DNA of 64,000 nt from Beroe forskalii (GCA_011033025.1 WFMF01000031.1:310001-374000); one strand, 5' to 3'. Positions 36,855 to 51,800 are shown, counted from the first letter of the stretch. Made by a program: numbers and translations. The notes: generated by a model from the sequence alone, not told the origin.

Positions 36855-39800
36855 CTATTTTTCTGTCAATTTGATCGCCAGCTTGAAATTGTCCAAAGCT
36901 TCTTTCTTCTTGAATTGTCTACCCAGAGCAACAGCCAATTGACTATGTGATGAGCTGTCGTTTGGAGAAAGAGAAAGTGCTTTTCTGTAGTCTTCTTCAG
37001 CCAAATTGTTTTTGCCTGTACCGAGATAGTTATTTAACTTTTATGTCACACAAAATGAACAGAATAAGATAAGTCAATTCAAAAGATCGTAATCAAGTTC
37101 TTTAAAATGAATGTCAAAAGCTCACCCATGGTTAAGTGCAAGTTTCCTCTGTTGAAATAAGAATGTGCCGCGTATGGGTTGAGTGCGATAGCAGAATCAA
37201 AATCAGCCAAGGCACCGTTATAGTCTTTCAGCAACACTTTGGCAATGGCCCTGAAATTGCCGAATTTTACGTTTACTCGCAAACATCCAATATTTTGAAA
37301 GATTCAATAAATTAGTAGGAACGTTTGAAAACGTGGAATGAAACGACAATGTTTAATATCAAACGCTAATGAGTTTGGAGAATCATGTGAATACCGTTGT
37401 CAACTGAGATTAACTTCCAATCCCTGAAATAAGACTTCAAATCAGGTTTAAAGTTTATACCTGTTCAATACGGCTCCTTCATCATGAGTACAGTTCTCAA
37501 CTGCTGCGTTGTAGTACCTCAGTGCCTTCTCGAATAACCTGAAACAGTGGTTTTATGAAACCGCAGTGAATTAGAATTGCGGATAGGCACAAACCAATCG
37601 TGATTGATATGGAAGAATGGATAAGTCATTTCGTTTAATTGATCTATGGGCGGTTTATAAACGGATTTTATACCCATGATGAACGGAACTTAAACAATAA
37701 ATAACGTCACCACATCGAAGTATTTAAGTTTATCAGCAGATAATCTCATATTGAAGTAGAGGTTAGCAGCGTTGAAGTAAGCCAGTGAGTAGGTAGGGTC
37801 TGCAGCAATGGCTTGTTGGTAATCCTGCATCGCGTTGGAAGTGTCACCCATGTACTGCTGTATCACACCCCTGCGAACAGAAAGCAGGGAGGTAGGATCT
37901 TTCGAAGTTTCATTGGTAAAAAGAGGCCAAAAAAGAACAAGAATTGCGCCTGCACCGACATAATTATTGTTGTTCCCCGTAGGCCGTATACAGGCGCTTA
38001 ATTTCCCTCCCCCGCGGTGCTTGATGTAACCTTAGCATCATCATAAGATAATACAAAACGCAGTCGTTATAAAGTAATAAGAGTATAAATACTGTTCCGA
38101 TGCGCGTGTTGCGCGCGACCACCGAGAACACGAATTGGCACGTGCCATTTCTTCTAAAATTCTTGCGCGCGCATTCGTTGTTGTACTCAGTTCGTTGTAG
38201 ATTTCGCGCCATTTTGTTGAATTGGTTTACGTCTCGCATCAAATTGTGTCACCGTTTATTCACGCGATGTATTTTCTTGAATGTTTATACTAATTTGATA
38301 TCACTTTTTACTAATTTGATATCACTTTTTATCTGATTTTCAAATTTCGTGCTTGTGTTTTCTGTTTCAATGCTGTCTCTTGTTCCAAAAAGCAATATTC
38401 GTCTTTCACAGCGAATGGTATTTCTCAAACTCAGTCGAATCCAGCAGAAACTCTAATAGTTATGCATTTTGGTACTAAACCTAGAACAAAACCGAAGACT
38501 TTTCCTCGAATCTACCGCCCAACTCACACCTAAGATTTTAACTTTTTAAGACACGAATTCTTCAACAGCCTAATTAAATTTAGAACTTATCATAATTTAG
38601 GAGTTCGAGCATGCGGCACGGATGGGCCAGATCAACCTATAAGATTTATACTTTTGACAACCGACAGCTCCATTACATGAATTAAGAAATTTGTTACATG
38701 AATTAAGAAATTTGTTATTTTGAAGATTTATGTGATATGGGGACGGAGGGACGGAGGGAGGGAGGGAGGGAGGGAGGGACATTTTCGCGACTGATATTAT
38801 AAAGGAGCAATCCGGGCACTTTGCAGAAATTACAGTAGTTGTATTGCAAAACTGGACCTGATATACACATATTCTATTTCTCACCCTCCCAGACCACGAT
38901 CTCTGCCAACCCTCTCATTTGCCTTTTTGTATTCACAAATAGGCCAATGGGGAGGGAAAAAATTGAGTTTAAATCGCGCACCAATACCAACGGTTGTGTC
39001 AATAACGAACAGACAAATTTGTGTACCAAACCAACAAAACCATCACCAGCTCACCATCACCTGTTAGTAAGCATGGTGGAAGTAGGCTGCAACTTGACGG
39101 CAGTGTTGATATCACAGAAGGCTCCGAACAGATGAGACATCTGAAGGTTTACAATGCTCCTTGCTTCCAAGGCTAAGTAACAGGAGGGGTCGATGTTAAT
39201 GGCAGACGTAAACTGCTTCCATGCCTCGTTCATTTTACCTGGGGGATTGAATATTGATTTGATCTTTGCTCCAACCATGAGTCTGACACACAATTATCTT
39301 GTAAACTAGGTGTAAATTATAATGGCGGGCGGGGAATTTTAGTTAGGATTCTTTAAACCATAAAAAATTATTATCCAAATATTCCACAAATCCCCTGCTT
39401 ACTTACCGTAACTCTGTAGCGCTATCCCCAAGTTAACATGTGCCGTGAGGTTAGTCGGATCGTAGTGCAGAGCTCTGCAGTAATCTCTCTTACTCTTCCT
39501 GTATCCCTCCTCACTATTCAGCGACATGTACACGTTGCCCCGTGAGATGTACGCTTGGATGAAGTGCTCCTGGGTGGGCTGGTGCGTGAGCGTGAGTCAC
39601 GTGGTATGTCACGTGGTAAGAAATCACGTGATCTTGAGTGATTGACGTGGTAAAAAGTCACGGGGTAAAAATCTAAGATTGGCAGACAAGATTCGCAGAT
39701 TGTCAAAAATTTGTGCCTCATGAGAACCGTGCTCGCTTGGAATAGGTGGTTGAACGTCATCAACTAACTACTTAAAGTTTTGATAATGACGTCATCATGA

Positions 39801-42800
39801 CTGCATGTTTCTCGCGAAAGCAACTGTGAACTGAGCAGATCAAATATAACAATACCCTGAGTGTCATGGCGTGTGTGAGACACTGTAACGCTTCTGTCAG
39901 CTGATTGTTCCTATGGTAACAGAGTCCCAGCGTGTGGTAAAGCAGAGCGTTGTCAGGCGCGTCTTTCACTGCTAACTTGAAGTCTACTAGCGCGTTGTCG
40001 TAGTCTTCAGATTGGTAGTAGAGGAGACCTCTATTCAGTAATACCTGATGGGTTTTCAAATTAACTTTGGTAAGTTTTTTATTTACTATTTTTGGGAGGG
40101 TGACAAACCCCTCAAAAGTGTCTCACCAAGCGTCTCACTGCATTAATCTTATTGAGCAAGACCTTATTACTTTATTGAATGACAAAGTAAGAAAGTATTG
40201 AGCAAGACCTTCCTGAATAGCAAAGTAATAAAGCGTGACCCATAATCTGTTCGTGAACGTGATAATTTAAGTAATATCCTTAATGCAATACTTGATGCAA
40301 TAAATTTCCATATTTCGTGAACCAGTCAATAAAGCGTGACCTGGTCTATCTCAATAATACATCGGTGCATAACCCGTAGTATTATCCCGAAATAGTCAAC
40401 TCGCACGCTGATTGGTCAATGGACCTTCTTATTTTCTGGAGGTGTGGTGATTTAACTCATCGTTTGAAATAATTAACTTAATGGGAATTTATATTCCGGC
40501 TTACAGATCGGTGATTCCGCAGCTTTTACGGACTTGAGAATTAGCGGATTTGAGAAATGCCACAATTAGTCGATAAATCAAGAATAAATTGAGCACTAAA
40601 AGTTGGGCGATCGTGAGAATGAGGACGAGGATTTGAAAATACTACCGGAACCACGTTAATGATAATCCTAACTCCGTTAATGATATTTATAATCCTAAAT
40701 CCTAACATATTAATAAAATATTAGAATATTCAAATGCTTGCAGAGTATCTGGTTACGAAACAGGCTATTTGCAAGGACGGTGAGATAACTAAGCATTTAG
40801 CAATACAATGGGCTACTTATCAAGAGACGGAAAAACCTATTCGCGGGTACAACATCAAAACAAAAAGCCGAATTAACATTCCATAGTATCGCCGTGGTGA
40901 TTTGATCTTTGATGTTTTCATGCGCGCCGCGCGGAGTATTACGACGCATGGGTTGTATTTTTGCGCGCAAATGTACTTTCGTATTCCAAAACATGGAATA
41001 CATTTGAGAATTGCGGGTAAAAAAGTACAATCCATGCGATGCGCGTCTTAATACATTGTACATGAAAACTTACATTCTGATTGAGTTCCTTTTCCAACAG
41101 CAGCACTATTCCGTAGTCAATGAGAGCTTCCTTGTTCTTCTTCAGTTGCTGGTAACATACGGCCCGGTTGTAGTAGGCTAGACTGCACAGAGAATCTGAA
41201 ACATTGAAATTTAAAATTATCTAGTAATTTCACAAGAAAAAGATGAAAAAGGAGGAAAGAAAAGGAGACATAGAGAAAAAAGGAGAAAAAAGGAAAAAGG
41301 ATGGTTTTTCATTTTCATTTTCCACTTCCAGTTCATCTTTTCACAAACGATAGTTCCCGAGGAAATGATGATTCTGTTGAATATTTTTGCAGGAAGAAAG
41401 CAAGAGTACCTAGCAAGTTGAACACCTTTCTAAGTTTCTAGCTTCGATATTTGCGATTTTAGATATTTTACTGAGTGAACAATCATTTTACATGTTTTGC
41501 TTGCAATTTTAATACCGAACGCTGTGCAAGCCTCTTCTTAAGACGTATTATAACTCTTCAAGAAAGCTGCAAAAGTTTACAGACTATAGTTTAAAGACTA
41601 TGAGAAAGCCCGCCTTATGTCCTCAATCCGTGCAAACTGCAGCACTCAAACTCAACATATTCATCGGAAACTTGCATTCCATTTCACACGTTCTGCCATC
41701 TTCCCTGACTCCTGAGACTTCTAAAACCGCACGGCTAATGGAATCCTAAAACACCACCTTCCCTCCTCAATTATCTATTTTAAACTTTAAATCATCTCCA
41801 ACAATATATTTTAATATATCTATTATCGGGCACTGCAATGTCCAGCTTGCAGTTTACCATCAACCATCAACCTGAGCACGTTTAGGGTGACGCGTCCAGC
41901 GTGACCCTCCCTTATCCTCGGGAGGTATAAAACAGAGCCCCTCAGACCCAGAACTCAGTTGCACTATCCAAAACATATTTCCATTTCCTGATTTCTCTCT
42001 CCTGCCGCGCAACTCTCTCTATCTGCCGCGCAACTCTATAATGATGACAACTTCTGGCTCCCCCACCATGATGATAACACTCCTCTTACCAGCTGTTTTC
42101 CTTGCCGTGGTCCTCACCCCTCTGAAGCAGCAGCACCCACCGTCACCCGGACTTGTCCTGTCATGACCCGGCCCATCAGCAAGTCTCTCCGTGACTGTTG
42201 GCTGGACACCCAGAGCATCCTAACAACGGTGTCTAACCAGTTCCCGGTCAAGAAAGACGGCATCTGTCTGGACGACGCCCAGCTACTACAGAGCAACAAA
42301 CAACTTGGCGTGGAGCTGATGGGAACCTACGAGACCATCTACTGCTTCGGAACTGTGAAGTACAAGGAGCTGGGAAATGCTGCCATCCAGACCATCAACT
42401 CCATCCATCACTCCATCTCGGAGGTGATAGACTCCCCTGATGTGTGTGTTCCCGATATGGTGTTCCCGAGCAAGGATTGTTATGCTGATGTGAACCTCAA
42501 CGACTACGATACCTCTACCAAGCAGTGCTGAGACAGCTGTCTCTACTCGAGAGACTCTCAATGAGTCTCATTACTGTTTAGAAGGTGTGTGGGGGAAGAT
42601 AGTGTCCAAGCAGCCTGGAACTTCTACAGGATGTCTAAGAAAAGTCTACTATGGAATTGTGTGGAAGTATTTGGCAATTTGGATATTTTCCAGAGATGCC
42701 TATTTCAGGAACTTAGGACACTATGAACTTTTAAAAAGGCTAACGCATAATAATATTTTCTTTTATCATCGTTTTAGTTTTACGAAAGTTTATTTACGAA

Positions 42801-45800
42801 TGTTTGGTGTAACTGTTGAAGGTTTTTGGGAGACAAACTTTCTGCTGACATATAAACACGGTTTTATTAATAACAATAATAATACCTTTCATAATCTGAT
42901 ATTTCATGATTATCATTATTATTGGCCGGGTTTTGATCTTGCAAATTGTTTCTACGTTGTCATTGTTGTTTATTAATTTATTCCGGAGGAGGAGACATCA
43001 GAAATATGATTCCATTATTTGTTGATATGTAAAGAAAATAAAATGGGAAATTAGAAATGGCGAAAGGGGTTGCAAGAAGATTCTATCAATTTAGAAATAA
43101 TTATTGTTTCAATGTAAAGTAAAGAAGGGGAAATTAGAAGAGGGAGAGTGGGTTGAAAGAACTGAAATGGGCGAGATCGATGAAATAGAATTCTGAAACT
43201 TAATTCACAATGTTATAAATTTGCATCATAATCATACTATCATACATTCAATCACCTTCATCACAATATGCCTATGCCAAAAAATAAAGAAAATCGAACT
43301 CAAATCCACAACAAATACCATCGTGATGCCTGCATCTTCCTACCTAGTTTGATAGCAGCTGAGAGATCATCCACAGCGAGTCTGTAGTTCTTTATCTCAA
43401 ACTTAAGCGCACCCCGGTAAAGGTATGCTCGGACACTGTTCGGCTGGATCTTCAGGGCTTCGTTACAGTTGAACATGGCTTTGGAGTACCGACCTTTCAT
43501 CCCGAAATACGCTGCCCTGAGAGCGTGGTTTAAGTGGGCAAAAGGCATTGGTAGAGTGGGAGAGTGTTCAGAGTTGAAAACCTAAGTTGGGCTCGTGGTT
43601 AATTAAGTATGGAGTGGCCAACGTTGGAGTGTTGAAAGTTTTTATCATAATCAGATCTTTTTATAAATTTTCCTGATCATAATCCATGTTAATAATATTA
43701 AATGTTGAGGGCAAAAGACGTTTCATGTCAATGATAAAATAATACCTGGTGAGGTAGGCTTGGAAGTAGTTAGGGTTGTAGGCAAGAGCTCTGTTGAAGT
43801 CAAGGAGAGGACGCTGTGATTTGACCCAGATCCTGACTAGACCACGTTGGAAGTACGCCTCAGAATATAGGGAATAACTGCAGGACCGAAAGGAACTAAC
43901 AAATTGCCAGGATTGTTATATCTGGATATTGAAGGGCGCACATTTGAAAATATCTGCCTTGGAAACTATTTCTATTTGAGCATTTCCAGCAAAAACACGC
44001 GATTAATGCTTATGATTAATGCGTATACAAATAACCTCAGAATAAGCAGGATTAATGCGTATGGCACTGTTCAGAGCGTCCAGAGCTGACGGGTAGTTTC
44101 CAGACTCCACATGACACTTCCCAATCAAGAAGTACACCTCGGCTGCGGATTTTGGCATCTCCTGCTTCAATATCTTGGGATTCTGATGCATGGACTAGGA
44201 TTTTAGAGTTAGCGGGCTAGAAAGAAGAGGGAACGTGGAACTACCTGATGGGGAAGAAGGGAAAAGGGGTGCAGAAAAAGGGGTGCAGAAAAAAGGAGTG
44301 CAGAAAAAAGGGGTGAAATGAAAGGGGCTAGAAAGGGGCTAGAGAATGGGTGAAAAGAAAGGGGTGAAAAGACAAGGGGTGAAAAGACAGGGCGTAAAAA
44401 GAGAAGGGGCGCTAAAAAGGGTTGATGTCCTAAAAGCTTGCGTATTATATGAAAGTTATAAGGTTGCTAGATTCTTCGATCCTTTGCATATATGAAAAGA
44501 TAAAGGACAAGATATGCAAATTGCAATTTCATGAGCTTTATGAAAGCGATACAAATTAATTTCATTGGTTTTCGAAAAGAAGGCATTTTTCATGCTTCTT
44601 ATTAAGAAAAAAGGAACTTCCATGCGGCTAATTTTTGGGTTCTATCTTTCTATGCTTTGTTTCAAAGAAGAAGGTACCGAAGAACACAAATATTCAGATT
44701 TTTGGGGATATAAAACATCACAGATCACCGAACACACTTCACGGAACGGGTGAAATCACGACACGTGACTTATCACCAAAAAATCACGGCACATCGCGTG
44801 ACAAACCACGAGACATATCACGTGAAATATCACGAGACATAGCACGTGATATATCACGCTAAACAAAATCACGTGACATCTGACATCACATGACCATGCT
44901 GAACACATCACCTTCCCCAAGTTGTCAAGGTCAGCCTTCAAATCGATACCTCCACTATCGAGCAAGGGCATAACCGTGCTCCTGCAGCGGCGCTAAAACC
45001 ACGTTAGAAACCACAAATAATCGGTAAATAGGCGCTAAAACCACAGATAATCGGTAAAAAGGCGCTAAAACCACGAGCGATGGGCCTTGGTTTTTGGATT
45101 AAAAAGTACAATCAGGGCCAAGACAGATATAGAAAGCTGCATCGGCCAGCTTTTCATTGTGCTAACTAGCACGGACACTGCAAATCAAGCGTAAAGAGCT
45201 TCAAATCGTCCCATTGCTTTACGCATATGAGTGCAGATCGCTCGAGACGGAGTCATCGATAACTAACGTCCTGTCGTGTAGAGTTGCGCGCGCTGTTTTT
45301 AGTATCTAACCTTATCGAGGACTCCTTTCAGAGCAATCTGCACATATATGCTTTACTGCTATGCAAGCATGAAGCAAGACAAGTAGAAATTGTGCCCAGG
45401 AGTTTTCGAGTGTCACCGAATATGGGAATTATATTGAGGTCGCTGGAATGGAGCATGGACTTACCAGGTACATCAGAGCTTTCTCGAAGTTCTCAACAGC
45501 TTCACTGAACCGCTTGGCTTTCAGATACGTTTTACCTGCGGGGAAACGTTTCAGTTATTAGGTAATTGGTTTTTCGATTAAAATTTCTAAAATTCTAAAA
45601 CTCGGAACAGCTTAAATCGCTGGGCAGATTCTATACAACTTCATCAATTTTGATGCCGGAAAAGCAACCAAATAAGCACCAATAAACTCGAGAATATTTG
45701 CAAAATTTATGCTTTTTGGACAAAAATTCAGCAAATATATTCCCGTGTTTCTCACCCAGAAGGATGTACTGAGAGGGAGAAGGATCCAGCCCCGCTGCCC

Positions 45801-48800
45801 GATCCAACACCAGAATAGCATCGTCGTAGTTGTGGAGGAAGCTTTGTACCACGGCCTTCTGAAGTGCTGCCGGACCTTCTGTTTCTTTGTTGAGAACGGA
45901 GGCAAATCTGAAACACAAGGAAATGTTTAGAGGAAATGAACAAGTATTTTGCAAACACAAGGGATTGGTTGAGCAAATAATGAAATTAAATGTTGATTTT
46001 TGATAATTGTGAGGAGTGAGACTCTTCAATCTGTATGCTTTGATTGATGGAATATGTTGTGATTATCATCGAAAATCAATCTTATAATTCCGAACGAGAA
46101 CAAAATAAAGTATACAAAAACAATGTGATGTAATGAAACACGGTGGTAGTAAAAGGCACGAATTTGAAAGGATTACATGTATAAAACAACGAAAGCACGA
46201 ATTATATCAAAGCTTAATATACAGACATTTCGGTAATAAATAGCATTATTCTATGTACAATTAGTAGAAAAGTTATTGTATAAAATCTCATTCTTAATTC
46301 AAACCTTCTGAAATTCCTACCAAAACAAATTATTATTATTTTTGCAATATCAAAGTCATTAGACTTTCATAAACTTTTGGTTACGCCGATCAAACGTTAA
46401 TTTCCAAAAACCAATCGATTTTTGAGTTTCCACTTTCTACTGACCAGAAACTATGTCAGAAAATTATGAGAATGGTGTTTGGCGAAAATTCGTAAACTGA
46501 CTGGTAACTGATCAAGGAATATTGCATCTTCGAAATTCTGAAAAAATTTGATTTTCCGCAAATTATTTGAGTCAATCCTCTCCTCTCATGACCTCGCAAA
46601 CCCATCATAAGCCGCAGTTTTCAAATACAAACTAGCGTCCAAGAAATCAAGGTACTTGATCAGTCCATTATTATCTCTGTGCAACTGTAGGATCATATCT
46701 CGCTGATCTAACGTGAGAGGCACCTCAAACTCATTCCATATTTTACAGAATATCTTCCGTTCCAAGAGACCGGTTTGGTTGACATCTTTAGCGAAGAACT
46801 CCTCGATTAGGATGTTTTTGTGTTCTTTAGTCCAAGCATAGAGACACATCTTCCAAAATTCACTTGGGGATTGGATTTTACCTGGAAAAGTTGAATGTTT
46901 AAACTTCAGAAGCTTAAATATTTGTTAAGTTGTAAGGGACGTTATTATGTGTAAGACGAGGATAATTATATTGAAAATGAGAACACGATAATTACCGATT
47001 TCCAACTTGATTACTTGATAAGCTCTATGGTTATCAGTAAACTTACCGTCTGAAATAGCTTTTCGTATCTTCTGATCCTGCTTCTTGAGCAACTTCTTGG
47101 TTGCGTTATCCTTGTTAGATACAGCAATGTTCTTTAGGATGTGTCCTTCTTTGTTGGGCACGTCAATAGGACATCCTCGTGCCAGTAGGAACTTGATAAC
47201 TTCCTGCAAAGAAGCAAAATGAGAAAATAATGGATGACATCAATATTGATGAATTATTACTGAATAAGAAAATTGATGCTTGAAAAGTTCTAACGTTGAG
47301 ACATCGTGAATCTGCTGAATACAATAAATTTCCGTTCAAATAATTTATTTCTTTGTGTTTGTAAATGCACCTGTTGGCTACTCCTGACGGCTAGATGAAG
47401 TGGGGTATCTCCTTCTTCGTTCTGGATTGTCAGTTCCAAACCTTGGGAAGCCAGGAGTTTCAGCATTTCCATCCGTTTGTTCGTACAGCAGATGTGAACA
47501 GGAGTGTTTCCAGCTGGATCTGAAGAACAAGAATTATTGAGGAATGCGAATTGAGGAATTATACTCGAATTATATACTCAATCGCGATATTCATGAAATA
47601 ATCTTTGCAAGTTTTCATCTTTCTGTTCGCACTAACCCGGGTCATTGACATCAGTCCCCGCCTTGACAAGTATCGGAACCAGCTTGGAATGATCCTCCTT
47701 GGCAGCAACAAACAGCAACCCCTCCTCACTCTCGTTTTTAATGTTCACATCGCTCCCCAGCTGTATCAGAGTCTCAGTGATGTCCACGTAGCCGTTCTTT
47801 ACCGTGTGGATCAGCATCGTCTGGCCGTTTTGGTCACGTGTGTTGATGTCTGCTCTTCCTGAGATTAAGGGAGATTGAAGGGCTTGAGTTGTAATTTAAA
47901 AACTATAGATTGAAGAGTTTGTAAAATCATATTTGGATAAAAGGAATTAGTACCACTGACACAAATTCGGGCAATCAATACTCTGTAGATTGTGGTTTTT
48001 GGATAAGAATAGAACGAGAAAGGACGAGGATTAGCACGTGATAACTTCACACTTTGAACCCTTCCTTGAGAAGGACCTCGATACAGGACAAGTGTCGTGA
48101 GGTGGGTTGGAGACCGTAGAAGAGAACGTGTAGTTTGGAGGAGTCGTGGTCGTTAGGGTTACCGCCCGCTTCAAGGAGAAGTTCCATTATCTTCTTGTTA
48201 CCCTGCCGGAGGAGTGGAGTCAAGAGGAGCGGTTTTTAAAGTGAAGTACTAGAGTCATTAAATCCGTTTAAATATTGATTTTATTCCCTCTGCTACGACA
48301 GTACTACTGAACAGAACACTGATCTGTAAGAGATTCGCCCAGTCCCCCAATTACTCAGTTAAGAAGAAAACTCCCCGATGCCGGTCCAATGTTGCACATG
48401 GGGGGCACTAAGTGGGAACTGGTATCAACCTCCCTAACAACAACATATCCCTTAACCCACCTTATCAACAGCCCTGATGAGGGGAGTTCTGCCCTGTTTG
48501 TCCCTCTTGCTGATGTTACTGCCCTGCTCGATCAGAAAGCTGACCATATCCTCCAAACCGTTACACACCGCTGCGTGTAGCGCTGTCTCACGGGTTATCT
48601 GTAAATTGAGGTGTTATCTGTTACACGTTATCTTTAAAACTGTAACGTGTTATCCGTAACACGTTACAGTTATTTGTTAAAAAATATCTCTATCAATGCC
48701 TTATCTGTAACGTGTTATCTATAAACCTGTAAAGCTGTAGTCGCGTTATCGTCCACGAAAGTCAGGATAAGTACCTACCTATGTCTATGGTCTAATAAAC

Positions 48801-51800
48801 TAGTAAAGTCTCGAATGTAACATGAAAATATGGAACAGAGAAAACTACTATTAATAATTCTGCGTATCTAGAATCTAATCATTAGAATAAATCACAATAT
48901 TCCCAATCACCAACTCACCAAATCGAGCATGTTGACCAGGTTGGGAATACCCAGCGAAATAAGCTTCCCCACTTGTTTGAAATCATTGTTCGTTACGCTG
49001 TACATCAGTTTCCGGAGCTGTTGTTCCTCCAGGTTACACCTCGGGTGACTTCGGGACTTCTTTTGTACCATCTTGACATGCTAAACGGACACTAAGACAT
49101 TAATAAACACAAGGAAATATAATTTGGAAATAATTTGAATAATTTACTGGGAAAAGGAAACTGTTGCAATTGGAAAAGCAGCAAGTGGAAGATTGATTAG
49201 TCCCAAAACTTATTTCCTTTATCCTTTGGAAACTGCAAAACGGAATACAACGACTTTTAATCTGGACGGCAACAACAAAATAAATTCAAGCTTAACATCG
49301 AAACATATTGAGATGCTTGAAAGCTAAAGCATCAGCAACAACAGCAGCAGTCAGCACGCATCTTACATTTTAAACACGAAGTGTGTTGAACACACGATCC
49401 TTTGAACTCTGTAACTCAATATATTATGCATCTCAATCAACGGTGACACAGTGTGTTCATGTATTTAGCTATTTTGATAATATGACGTCATCAGTTCAGA
49501 AATATGAGGCATGAGAATGAAGTCAGTCAAATACACTTGTGCTTGAAACTTGATTGCATGTTAATGGACCATGAGTGTTGGACGACGAAATTATGTATGT
49601 GAGGAGCTTTGTGATTGATGATTGAAAATGATCAATGATCAACATAATTATTTGAAATGATTTTATCAATTCAACTATTATTGTTGTAGGTAAAGTTAAC
49701 CATGGCAGTATTGAAGAATCATAATTCAAATTATTACCTGATAATTCAAAAACAAACAATTCAACACACAAACCTACATGTACACTGTATAGTCCAACGA
49801 TGCAACGTTAAAACAAAGAAACTTGAATAGATTAAAACTTGATCGGAATTTTAGATTAATATAACCACCACCTTTGAAATTTGAGTCCCTTTAGGTACTT
49901 GCCCTGACGACAATGATCCAATATACCTGGGTTGCAACCAGACGTAAGAAGTGTCAGACAACATGACAGACAAACCAGCATACAGACACGTACATACATA
50001 CAGACACCCAAACACTTACGAACTGCATAAGGTGCATCAGACTGGTTGCCAATGGCAATGTAACTTAACTCAAAGAAATATGCGAGCAATGAGGCTATTT
50101 TAATGTATACCCAGCAGCCTGCAGGAGGTTTATTAAAATGTACCTTTATAGCTTTATTAACTTAAATCCTGCTGAGTATTATTGAGTTACTCTTATATAT
50201 TAACTTACATAACAAAGTAACAAAGCCTTTAAATACAATAAAATAGCCAGGTAAAGAGACAAATTCAGAAATGGAAACAGACACAAAAACAGACAAAGGA
50301 ACAGATACAGATATGGAAATATAACGGAAGCAGAAACAGATATTGAAACAAACAACAAGACAGGCACAGAAACATGATGTTATTTCATTCATTACTTGAT
50401 GTGTTGGGCAGCTTGGTCCAGGTTTCCCATCTCCAGCAACAGTTTGCCTCGGTACAGGTAGTATCGTGCTATGTCCGGTCTTAGATGAACTGGAAGGACG
50501 AATTACTTAGATTTTATATTTCAACTTTTCAAGAAGCATTGATTCCTGCTTCCTCAGTCCTCTTAGAACTTTCAAGATTTGTAATTAATTATAATGTCTT
50601 GGTTTTCAAGTGGTTGGATGAATTGAATTGTTAATTTTTCAGACAAATAAAAAATCTGTTAACCGTTTTACTGTTTTAGCGTTTTAAACTTTTAAAAACT
50701 GAAAGCAAATCAACAATAGAACTACAATCCCACTAGAAACTTGATCACTCAGAATTCATAAGAATTTTCCTCTTCCTTCGTCCACGGGAACTTCTTGGGA
50801 TGAGTGACAATCTCCACGTTCGCCTCGGGATTAATGACGTTGTACTCGGGATCCACCATGGTAACTGCCGGGATGAACTTCTGCTGGGTCAGCTGAAACA
50901 TGGCCAAGCCCCGCGTGTCCTTCTCCGCCCACTGCAGCCTGATCCAGGGCATGTGCGTGAAGTAGGAGTCCGCCGCCTCTTCCACCCGGTCCCTCGTGAC
51001 CCAGATCACCTGCCAGTTGTCTGCCTCGTGGATCTGGTTGTACACCTTTACTAGTTTGGGGGTGTACGCCTGGCAGTAGGAAACTTTCGGTTAACCGAGA
51101 CCGAAACCGAAACTGAAACCGATGTTGCAATTAACTGTTTAGGGAAACGTTCAGTTAACTGAATTGAAACCGAAATACCGGGCGATTAAGCCAACCGAAA
51201 CCGGATTCATTGAGAAATGGTAGCCGGTCGTTAACTACCTGGCAGTCAGGGCACCACGACGCTCCGAAGTAGAGACCGAGGTATTTACCGGACAGGTCGG
51301 AGAGGGTAACGTTGTTACCGGATCTGTCAGTGTAGGTGGTGTCAAGGAGGGTTCTGATGTTGAGAAGGGCGTGGCAGGAGGGGAGGAGGAGGAGGAGGGG
51401 GAGGAAAGAGTTCGACATGTTTAGTAAATTCTAATGGAAACTTCAGCTAATTCCAAACAGCAAATTCAGCAAATTCCCACCAGAAACTTCAGCAAATTAC
51501 AAAACAGAGACCTCAGCAAATGAAGTGCAGCTCGTGCGAAACAATGGACCGTTCAGGGAGAGAATAGCTTCAAAAGAAATATGTTTACAAGAAAGTGTTA
51601 TAGTGTTTTCAATATAACCAAATGCATGTTATTTGAAACTGAAGGGTGAGTAGTTCTTTATTAAAAGTTCATATTTCTTTAAGTGAATTTCCTCTGTGCA
51701 ACTCAAGTCAGCAACCTTGTCGTTACCCTAAATACCCTTGTTTTGGAAATCACGTGTTGTGGATGACACGTGAGTATCCGAGTTTAGCGTATGTACATGC

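Noticed and set aside
39905-39918. Perfect-looking X-box (gttcctatggtaac)
   Set aside because: It falls inside a coding TPR exon, so codon content explains it at least as well as a regulatory role.
44756-44971. Possible TPR exon (MPLLDSGGIDLKADLDNLGK)
   Set aside because: Phase does not fit its neighbours; exon 45535-45465 joins directly to 44194-44036 in phase 0 with a continuous TPR pattern.
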